From Eutreptiella sp. 'Long Island Sound 2002' (lineage: Eukaryota; Euglenozoa; Euglenophyceae; Eutreptiales; Eutreptiaceae): a stretch of DNA of 64,000 nucleotides. The stretch covers positions 122,282,899-122,346,898 of the forward strand of contig OZ038380.1 of assembly GCA_964036045.1 (NCBI GenBank). Reading direction: 5' to 3'. The notes under the pieces were generated by a model. That model ran no database searches, was not told the DNA's origin, and worked only from the letters and a program-made list of their open reading frames with translations. Below are positions 55,014-64,000 of the stretch, in pieces; within the stretch, counting starts at the first letter, position 1; the number at the start of each line of letters is the position of its first letter. A program made the translations under genes and the position numbers.

Positions 55014-57745
55014 CTAGGGCCCCGCGTTGAAGGGTTGCTCGGAGGAGGTCGGGGTCGCTGATGGTGGCCGGTGTGAGGGGGGCGTGCCCTGGGTCTGGGG
55101 GCGTCTGGCGGGGCGGGCTATTGAGGTCTACCGTGTCCACATCGATGAGTGGGTGGTTTTGGGCGTGCTAGGCTGGGCTGGGAGGTGCCGGGTTGTCCTG
55201 TGGGTGAGGAGTGGCTGGTCCTGGGGTGTCACAGGTGGTTGCGGCGCGGGGGTCTTGCGGTGGGTGTTCTTCTGAGGTGCTCTGGTGGTGTCTTGGAGGC
55301 CTGTGGACAGAGATGGGGGGCGTGTGTGGGGCGCGGAGCAGGTTTGTGGACTTCTGGGTCATGCATAGCATGCCAAAGGATGAGATGTAGCATGTGTTCC
55401 CTGGCGTTGGGGTCGGTGAGTTGCTTTGTGTGTGTCAACAGGAGGTACTTGCGTTGTACCATTTGGGTCGCTGCCCTGCAGACTGCCTCCAGCTGGAGGT
55501 GCCCTTCTGCCCCCATCGGGTACTCCCTGTGTTTGGTGAGGTGCCGTTGCAGGGCCTGTGTCACTGCCCCTCTCCTAGTGGCCTCCTTGATCAGGGGATC
55601 CCTGAAGAGGTGTTCGGTTGCCTGGTGTGCGTGGCTGTGGGTCGGCCAGCCTTCGTGTTGCTGTAGGGCTGCCGGTGGGAACAGCCCACTAGTGTGTCCC
55701 TGCCTGTATGGAGGCAGCATATCTTGAAGTGGTTCCAGTCTGCCGGGTTGGTGTGGTCGCATGGGCAGCGGGGTGTGTTCTTCGGGGACGTGGATGTGTT
55801 TGCGGGCGAACCACCGGGGGACCCTGACGAGGAGTGGCAGTTGCTCCCTGATGAGCTGGATGCGTCCTTTCTGCTGGTTGGCTGGGACGCACGCTGGGCG
55901 TAGCGCTGAGTGGTGAAAGGGGACTTTCAGCTTCTCCTGGAGCTCTTGGATGTTCCCTCGGCTGTCCGTCTCTCCGAGCACGCGGGCAAGATGTTGGATG
56001 GGGTTTGGGTAATGATATGCTCTGTCGTGTGAGGTATAGGGGGCGTCCTCCGGTACCCAGTCCGGGGTCCGATGGGGTTCCGGCTTGGAGGGCATGTATT
56101 GGAGGTGTGTGTCGTTTCGGTCCAGGTCTGGCACCTGGAGGGTCGGTAGGTGCGTAGTGCGCTGGTGTACTGCCTGGATGTCGACCTTACCATTTCTGTA
56201 TTGGTGCCTGTGAGACTCCTGTTTCACGATGTGAAGTTGGACATAGGGGGGGGGGGGGGGGGGGCTGCGGAGGGCTTTCCAGAGAAGCAGTGCTTGGGTC
56301 CCGAGGCTCGTTGCGGTGTCTTTGTGGAGTGGCAGTCGTGATATGCGGAGGGGTAGGTGTGCGTAGACAGTGGCGTCCACTACGAACCAGACCCATACGG
56401 TGTTGGGGGAGGGCGGGTAGGGGGGCCGCGATTTTGGCGATCGGGTCGGCTATGGCCCCCAGTTCCCCGTGGGAGGAGGCCCCGTAGGTGGTGTGGCCAG
56501 TGTGGTGGTCCATGTGGTAGTGTCCCTCGGTGTGGGTCAGTTGCAGGGTGCCTCTCCCGGTGATGGGCGTGAGGGCGGACTTGCCTGAGGCGTCGGTGAG
56601 GAAGACCAGGTTGGTTGGTGTTGGCTGTGGCAGACAACATGGGTTCATGGGCAGGTAGGCGTATATGGCGAGGACTTTGGTGAGGTTGGCCACCGTGGTT
56701 TTTGGCCACAGAATGGGGGTCACGTACACCCCTCTTCCATTGGAGAGGATGCGTTTCGCGCCGGGGTGCATGGCCATTAGTCCTTATTCTGGTTGTCCTG
56801 GTATGAGGTAGGAGTAGATGTAGTGGAGAATGTAAGCCGTGTCCGGGCTCAGGTCCTGACATGTGAGGGTTTGTTTTAGGTGTTCTGGTGTGTGGCAGCA
56901 GTGGTGGAGCGGATAGTAGGGGTGTTCTTGTTTGCCCGTTCTGCCTGGTTCGTGCATGCTGTAACGCATTGCGATTCCTGCAGGGTCGGCACGGGGCAAG
57001 GTGGGCGTTGTGCTGAATAGCAATTTGGGCTTCTGGTCCGGGTTCCACGCCACTGTGGGGTTCGTATCGGCGTGGTGGAACCATGGGGCCACCCATGCGT
57101 AGACCTGTGGTGGTAGGTGGGACGTGGGCTGGGTGTGGTTGCGTGCTATGAGGTGCATTATAGGCCATCGTGTGGTGGCTGTGTTGGGGTCACAGGCCTA
57201 ACATACGCACGAAAAGGTCTGGGAGTCGTGGGTGACCTTTGGTACGTCCTGGGCGGTCATGTGGTGTTTTGGTATGCGCGACTTTGCCCCTTGGTGGATG
57301 ACGGTAGTCTGCGTGGGTTTGGCGTCGTTTGGGGCCAGTAGTAGGGTTAGCGGTGGGACCGGTCCTCTCACCGGGGGCCCAGGTTCATGTTTTGAGACGG
57401 TGGTCGTGTAGGGCAGTGTCGCTGGGACGGGACAGGGGTGCTGCTTTTTGAAGTCTCGGTAGGCTGTGTTCATGTCTTGGTTTCCCGGCAGAGTGTGCCC
57501 CGTTGCCCGCACCGTCTGTGTGAGGTACTGGTGGAACAGGCGGTATTGAGGCCACTCGGGAAGTTGTAGGAAGGGGGTATAGTGTGCCCTGCTGCGGTGA
57601 AGGACCCACATTTTAATGAGAGTGACGGACACCACTGTGATGGAGGCGTGGACGAGGTCTATGGTGTCGATGGTGCCTTTGGGCTGATGGTGCCGGTCAC
57701 CGCAGAGGACCGCTAGAGGTCCTTCCTCTGGGCAGATGTGGTTGG
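55014..57745 (-). mobile_element. Copy (ii) of the T-depleted family, proximal part with RNase H
   Basis: Upstream (minus-strand 5') part of copy (ii). Strongly A-poor on the plus strand. One minus-strand frame runs from about 57,745 to 56,400 with only TAG (57,198) and TAA (56,784) stops, then shifts. It ends abruptly at about 57,745, where the bias flips to T-poor on the plus strand. No RT motif is seen within it; if the family is LINE-like, the RT lay beyond the break. Confidence 0.6.
55229..57740 (-). pseudogene. LINE-like C-terminal region: RNase H domain and Cys/His motif
   Basis: Minus strand. After a divergent N-terminal part (VSVTLIKMWVLHRSRAHYTP, about 57.6 kb) comes an RNase H domain at 56,610-56,175 with the full catalytic set: VFLTDASGK (Asp), SSHGELGAIAD (Glu), VWFVVDATVY (Asp) and ESHRHQYRNGKVDIQAVH (His and Asp). 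A shift in a run of C near 56.4 kb breaks the frame in the middle of the domain. About 130 residues later, in yet another frame, CPCDHTNPADWNHFKICC (55,735-55,775) resembles the Cys/His finger after RNase H in some LINE ORF2 proteins. The frame then runs to 55,229 (LLLTHTKQLTDPNAREHMLH). Confidence 0.65.
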
Positions 57746-60666
57746 TGAACGGTAAAACCCCCCAGCCAAAAACCTGAGGAACCACGCCCACACCCACGAC
57801 CGCCAAACTCCACAAAACAACACCCACACAGCGCCACCAAACCATGAAGGAGAACCCTCTGCAGGAGCCCAGAACACACCAGCAAAACCCAAGCTGCCGC
57901 CGCCACCACAGACCCCGAGCCAGCACGTCCGCCCACACCACCCCCGACATCCCAGAGCGAAGAGAAACACCGCCACTCGCCGCCCGCCAACACCTGAAAC
58001 GAGACACCCCCACCAACCAAAGCACCAGCACCAAGTCAACGGCCACCCCCCTCTCACATAGACGGCCGCCATAGGAGGCCAGGCCTCCGCAAAGCAAACC
58101 ACACTAGCGCCACACCAGCGAGCGACAGCGCAACCAGCACTGTTGCACCCCATCCACTCCCCGCACTCGCCGCCCCACAATGGCAACCACCACCACACAC
58201 CAAACGGAAGACCGCCCAGCAACACCCAGCTACCAGCCAGCCACACGATGGCACACAACACCGAACACCGCACCAAAGCCCAGATATGGACAACAAGAGC
58301 GACCACCCCACGAGCCAGCCACAGGCCACAAGGCACCAGCCCCACAAGAATCACAACAGACCACCACCGCCAAAGGGGGGGCGGGCCACAGAACGCCCCA
58401 CCCCAAGAAAAGACCAACCCACCACACACACGCCATCCACCACGCAGCACCGCACACCGCCACGCCAACCACAGGCCACGCCGAACACCAACCAGAACCC
58501 AATGCCCAAGCCAGCATTCCACCACAGCCGCACCGTCCAGGACACCGGAACACACCTCACACACCACTGGCACCACACCCTGGCCAGGGAAAACCGGGAA
58601 CAGCACCCAAACGCCCCGCCAAGATAGGCACGACACCCCCGACACCGCCAACAAGGCCACATACCCCTCAGCCAGGAATTGCGGGGACCAACACCACCAA
58701 CCACCCCCGCACCAGGAAGGGGGGGAACCCACACCCAGAGACACGGCCCACACGGGAACAGCAAGCCGCCACACAGGCAGCAGGATGCTACAGGTACCAG
58801 CCCCCAACCGAGAACGTGACGAACCAAACCCACACCCACGGCCGCCAGACCCCACAGGACCACACCCACGCACAGCCACCGAGCCCGGAAGGAAAACCCC
58901 AGAACAAACCCGGCAACGCACCAGAAGGACCCACCGCTGCCACCACAGACTCCAAATCAGAGCCTCCAGCCACACCATCGCCAACATCCCAGAGCACAGC
59001 GAAACGCAGCCCCCCAACCTACCACGCCCACGCGGACCCACTACTAGACCCCCGCCAAGGGCGACTCAAGAACACCAAACTAAGACGAACCGGCACCAGG
59101 CCCCAACCAGGAGCAGCAATACGGCCAACACCCACACCAGCTCCAACCAGGAGCAGCAGAATACCACACCCACAAACACACAGGCACTACTACCGGACCC
59201 CAAGTGGCGAAGGAAGGAGGACCACCCCAAACCAACCCCACAACACCAACAGCAGGCCCCGGACCGGAAGGACAAACCACACCACCCCGCACGGGGTATA
59301 CTAAGACAGACACCCAAAAAAGACGAGGAACGCCACACCACACCGACCCAAGCCAAGCATAGCCAACAGCAAACCCCCCCCCCCCCCACGCAGGCACACG
59401 AAACACAAGGGCTTCAGCCCCAGCAACCTCGCCCGCCACGCGAAGAACAAGCAGAGAACCACGACCACCACACACCGAGCGCACAGCAATCAGCCACACA
59501 GCCCGACATTGGAGCCACCACAGACTCCGCGCCAGCACGCCCAGCGACACCACTGCTGATATCCCAGAGGGAAGAGAAACACCGCCACCCGCCACCCGCA
59601 ACCATCCAGAACGGGACATCCCCACCAGCCCCCACACCAACACCAATCCAACGGCAACCCCCCTCGCACAACCAGGCCTGCCATGGGAGGCCAAGCCCCT
59701 ACAAAGCACGCCACACCAGCACCACACCAGCGAAAGACAGCGCGATCACCACCGCCGCAGACCATACACTCCCCGCACTCGCAGCCCCACAATGGCAACA
59801 ACCACCAAACACCACACGGCAGACCGCCCAGCAATACCCAGCTACCAGCCAGCCACACAGCACCACACACCACCAGACACCACAACACCGCACCGAAGCC
59901 CACCTACCGACACCACAACATGTAAGCCCACCAACCACCAACAGGCCACACAGCACCAGCCCCACAAGTACCACAACAGGCCATGACCGCCACAGGACGT
60001 CCAACACCCAGGCGAGACCCACCTGAAAAGAAGGGCAGGCCGAGACACACCACGAGGCCCGCGTCTCAATGCCCTGGCCCCCCAGAACCACAAGGCAGCA
60101 TTGACCACACCGAGCGCGCCCAGCAGATCACACCGCGGCACGCAAGTCACACACGCCAGTAGGCAAACCAAGCACCACCAACACCCCCGTCAGCACCCCA
60201 CAACATCGAGGAACACCGTCCAACGCCCCTGCACCGCCCTTTTACGCCACCAACATCAACCACATCCCAACACCCGGCAGCGGCATCAGCTCGGGCACCG
60301 AACCGACACCAAACCAACACAAAAAAGGACCAGCACCCACAAACCACAACGACGGCACGAACACCGCCACCGCCACGAGTCGCACACACAGCAACCACCA
60401 GGCCCCACAGCGCCTACAACCACCAAGCAACACCACCCCACCACGCACCACCAAGCGCCACTACATCACACCGCAGCACACCGAACAACGGACCGACACA
60501 GCAGAGGCCGCGAAGCATAAGCCACCATGCAGACCGGCAACCCACCACAGCGGATACAGCCCCGCCAACCACAACACCAACACTGCCGTGAAGCGAACCA
60601 CCACACGGCAGCCCAATACGCACCACCAGTGACCCACGAACACCCGCCAACCCGCCACGACCCGCC
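57746..60666 (+). repeat. Long degenerate tandem repeats, period about 1.6 kb with sub-units
   Basis: Blocks recur: CAGACYCCGxGCCAGCACG at 57,909 and 59,521, and CCCCACAATGGCAAC at 58,172 and 59,784, both offset by 1,612 bp. A related block (CAGACTCCAAATCAGAGCC) lies at 58,946. The stretch 57.88-58.36 kb matches 59.49-59.99 kb. The DNA is T-poor on the plus strand, so long ORFs appear in several frames on both strands; none shows conserved protein character. The junction with copy (ii) at about 57,745 is head-to-head in bias. Confidence 0.65.
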
Positions 60667-61828
60667 GACCAATCAACGCTAACTCACGCACATCCCACCA
60701 AAAACCCCAAGCCCACCTCCTCGACCCCGCCCTGGCCACTAACGCCGGGCCGCGGAGGCCAACGCCCGGGCCAACAGCACAACGTACGCCAACCACCATG
60801 CCACGGGGTCCAGGGGTCATTGGACACAGCAGAGCAGGCACGCAACCACCCACATGCACCGCCCACCCTACCGTACACCATCCCGCGACACAGAAACCAT
60901 GCTGTCCCCCGGCTTCCCCCGACAGGACGTGCGCTGGAGCTAGGTGCTCGCGGATCAACGACTATGACGTCCTCCCAGCCATCCAACACCTATTGTCAGC
61001 CCAGACCCCACGCCCGCACGCCCACCAGCAGTCCCTGGACCCGCAGGACCCCGACCATCACATGCAGCCCCACCCCAGGTCCCCAGATGACGCCGAAGAC
61101 CACCATGATGACCAGCAGCAGAAGGGATCCGGCCGCACCGCCATTCCTCCACCGCTCCGGCGACCGAGAGACATCTACGCCAAACTAGCCAGCACGTTAC
61201 CCCAAGCCATGGACACCAACTAGTAGTACCAACATGTTCTCCAAGAACTCCCAGCAACCCATGCGACCCTCCAGGGGAGGAGACAAGAGAAAGGGGGCAA
61301 CAACGCGTGGGGCCCAGAAGACGACCTGCTATGGGAGGACAATCTCGGCACCATGGACGCCTTGCTGAAGGCAGCAGCCTCAACCTACCCCCGCCCGCCC
61401 GGGGACACCCCACACGGCCTCCTTGCCCTCCTTGGTATCCACAGCCGGAAACATCGCCTTGCCGTCACCCTCCACCCCTTGGACCACAACCCACAGCAGT
61501 GGACGCCTGGGGACGACGCCAACACCGCCATCACCATACAACAAGACCCCGAGAGCCCAGCGGGCTACCACCTTACCTGAAGCAGTTCAGCACCACATCC
61601 CCCCACCTTGCCCACCCTCCACAACATCTTTGCCACTATCAGCTCAGGACTCCAAGAAGCGAAGGGCCCCCAGCAACCAGACGACGAGGTGCCCCAAGCG
61701 CCGCTGCCATCAGCCACGCAGGAACGCCCCAATCTGGAGCCCCTCGCACATCCCATCACCAGAATGGAACTCCCCCTGGAGCACCGCACCACCCCAGACG
61801 ACAACGGGTAGCGTAGCGTGCCACAGGA
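60667..61828 (+). other. T-depleted stretch, no gene supported
   Basis: Plus-strand ORFs up to about 200 codons overlap in all frames and have low-complexity Pro/Thr/His composition expected from missing T. Possibly the decayed 5' portion of the element whose coding-like block starts at 61.83 kb. Confidence 0.45.
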
Positions 61829-63835
61829 ATGGCAGTCCACAACGGCTCCCTGCGGTGGGACAAAATCACACCAGGACTACAAATCATCCGCCTCCACTGG
61901 ATCACCGAACCCACCGCCACCTGGACACTACCAGCAGACCACCACCACGTCCTCCTAACCGTCCAAGGGAATGCCACCATCAGACCAAAGGAGGGATACC
62001 CCGTAACGCCGAAGCCTACCCACGCCGTCAACATGCCCCCAAATGAGTGGTCAAGACCCATGCGGGTACACCCAGGCGCCAGCCCGTGGTCAGCCATCGT
62101 TATCACCTACCCCGCCCCCAGCGACCACACGCACACCCGGCAACACGGGTGGGCGGACATCCACGGAGACCTCCTCCAAGAACACTTAGTCCTCACGCGC
62201 ACCTACCACACCCTCGACCCAATGAGAAGAATAGCCCAGGCGCCGCACAGCATACACTACCCGGGGTTATGGGCATACGCCACGCCCGAAAGCCCAGAAG
62301 GCAGCGGAGAACATCAGGGCCAGCCTATCCATCCAGCAAACCCTGACCCGAACCCGACATCGCAACACCCAACGAGGCTACACCATTTGGTGGGCATACC
62401 AAGACCACGACACTGTCACCTCCGAGCCAGGGACCCCCCCCCCTGGACCCCAACACCACCGACCTTCCAAGCCGCGACAGCGGCAGCCGCTCAGGTGGGC
62501 GCCCCGGAGACCTCGGGCCCACAATACCTGGTCAAAATCAAATTGGCGCCGCACGCGAAAGCCCAAGAAAAAACCCGGCGCCAAAACTACTCCAACCCCC
62601 ACTCAAACTGGACACGGCAGGGGAAACCGCCTGAGACGAGTGGGCAGCCCACTGCATCATCCTACAGACAACCGTCCGCAAGAACGACGCCGCCGAGATC
62701 ACCGTCACCCATCACCTCCCCCACACCACGCAAATATACGAACTAACAGCCCCAACCGTCCTCATCAACCACCGCCAGCACGACGGGCGGTACACCATAC
62801 AGGCAAAAGGGACCGCCGCGACCATTCTGTACACATGGGCAACACGGGGGTACCTCCTGCACCCCACCCTCCATCACGCCCCCTACTGGCCCACCCCCTT
62901 CCACACAGCAGACCGCCCCAACAAGAAGCCCACCCATGCAGGCGTACACACCCCCGCCCAAGAAGCCCAACACCGGCAAGACGCAAGACGCAGGGCCGGC
63001 ACCTTCCACGATGACCACACCATCCCGCGCATAGGGCCGCCCCCCCCCACCAGGGTGTTGGATAGCACCCAGAACGGCACAATCACGGGCATCAGCAACG
63101 ACTGCCTCAGCCCGACGGCATCACGGGCAGACGCCGTGTCCATTAGCGACGGACGCTCCCATCCACGGGCGGTGGCGCGCCTCAACGGCATACAAGCCCA
63201 TAAATTACAGCGCGCCGTCTGACCCTTCGACGTCCCCATCACCCCATACACCATCGACCAGTTCTGTTGTGAGCACCAGGACCAGCCCTCGACAGCCCCG
63301 TGGAAAGCCCTCGACACGGCGCTGTACTGGGGCCAAGGTCCCTCAACGGTCCTGACACACCGGAACCCACCGAGGCCTGGGTCAAACAGGCAAAATCAAT
63401 GAGGAAATACCACCTACACCACCCCTTCAAGGACAGCCCAACCGGACTACCATGGCCCATGGACCCCCCAGAAACAGTACAGAAACTCCCCGACCTCACA
63501 CAAAAGGACGCGTGGTCGACCATGCAAACACCGCGGGGACCCCTGCTGCGGGACCCCGAGCAGCAGGCCACACACCCCTTCTTCCAAGCCAACGCCCTTC
63601 TGGTCCTCCCACCTCCAGTGCCGCCAAAGCAAGCACCGAGAAGAAGGGGCACATCCACCCCTACTCCCCAACAAGCCAGAGTAGACAGCAGGGCGACGAC
63701 CTCCGAGCCCGGGGCACCCGCCGCAGCCTGTCCTGCCGACCCGGCATCCGCCCGACCGGACCCCCGCGCCCACCCAGACCAGGCATCCTCGTCCCCGTCC
63801 CTCCTGCCACAGGCACCGCTTCAGCTGCAAGCATA
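61829..63835 (+). pseudogene. Broken ORFs of a T-depleted element, cupin-like N-terminal segment
   Basis: The first block (ATG 61,829) reads MAVHNGSLRWDKITPGLQII, then PADHHHVLLTVQGNATIRP, VNMPPNEWSRPM and PWSAIVITYPAP. The order His-x-His, G-[NE], P, H or R, then a hydrophobic strand, is reminiscent of a cupin barrel. A different frame then gives ELTAPTVLINHRQHDG, TAATILYTWATRGYLLHP, RVLDSTQNGTITGISNDCLS, NGIQAHKLQRAV with a stop, and PITPYTIDQFCCEHQDQP; a third frame from about 63.36 kb continues PEPTEAWVKQAKSM to 63,833. Coding-like texture but several frameshifts. Function unknown; it may be another segment of the family seen in copies (i) and (ii). Confidence 0.4.
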
Positions 63836-64000
63836 GCCAGATTTCCAAAAGGGCACAGGAGTCCAACAACCCTTCCGCAACAGCCACAGTGGCGACTGGA
63901 TCTGGTGCGAGGGCACGATCCACTACCGCCTCCAGGGCAAGGGCCAAAACAGTTGGTTGTAAATTTGGGTGACCTGACACTGCCAAAGGGAGCTCGACCA
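63836..64000 (+). other. Window edge, T-poor DNA continuing
   Basis: A frame reading DFQKGTGVQQPFRNSHSGDW continues towards a stop near 63,960. Too short to assign; the element probably continues outside the window. Confidence 0.3.

Noticed and set aside
57713-60171. Minus-strand Trp/Cys/Val-rich ORFs of up to 442 codons and plus-strand 627-codon ORF at 58.1-60.0 kb
   Set aside because: They overlie tandem repeats with strong base bias, have no conserved blocks and overlap each other in opposite directions.

Overview
This 64 kb window is eukaryotic nuclear DNA made almost entirely of transposable elements, many nested in one another. I see no convincing host gene, no rRNA or canonical tRNA gene and no CRISPR array. 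Evidence for a eukaryote: Ty3/gypsy gag-pol proteins with chromodomains, long terminal repeats, short GT-AG introns with consistent phases, a pol III type A/B box relic, and large non-coding spacers. An alga or other protist with a big repeat-rich genome (a dinoflagellate or green alga, for example) would fit. That is inference from element style only; I cannot name the organism.

Layout. 1-3.8 kb: non-coding, with a tRNA-like SINE-type relic. 3.8-6.6 kb (minus): an intact 933-codon Ty3/gypsy-type Gag ORF without pol, followed by 2.2 kb of AT-richer spacer. 8.9-14.3 kb (plus): copy (i) of an unclassified element family whose coding strand is strongly depleted in T; it carries a broken Pro/His/RS-rich Gag-like ORF. 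14.4-16.4 kb: an inverted fragment of that family and a 156-bp direct repeat. 16.4-31 kb (plus): a decayed chromodomain Ty3/gypsy element (copy A), split by a 2,028-bp TIR element at 16,595-18,622 and a 6,377-bp TIR element at 23,470-29,846. 33.7-34.1 kb: a fragment of a second copy of the same gypsy family. 34.1-39.9 plus 55.0-57.7 kb (minus): copy (ii) of the T-depleted family, with an RNase H domain, split by a 1,785-bp TRIM-like LTR element (35,626-37,410) and by a 15,114-bp LTR retrotransposon (39,900-55,013) with two 2,813-bp LTRs and a CTAG target duplication. 57.7-60.7 kb: long degenerate tandem repeats. 60.7-64 kb (plus): further T-depleted broken ORFs.

The most unusual object is the 6,377-bp element inside the integrase of gypsy copy A. 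It has 29-bp TIRs with one mismatch and a 5-bp target duplication (CCATG); cutting it out restores the integrase reading frame. It encodes at least three plus-strand genes. One is an intact four-exon 412-codon gene I cannot assign. Another has a motif resembling the ParB/sulfiredoxin fold. Around ten copies of the palindrome TTGCGCGAGGCCTCGCGCAA and its variants lie only in the non-coding parts of this element. A ParB-like protein together with parS-like palindromes in a eukaryotic transposon is a testable hypothesis.

Nesting gives a relative order: gypsy copy A and T-depleted copy (ii) are older hosts, and the TIR elements, the TRIM and the 15-kb LTR element came later. Most reading frames carry stops, frameshifts or lost catalytic residues, so the elements here are mostly inactive or would need help in trans.
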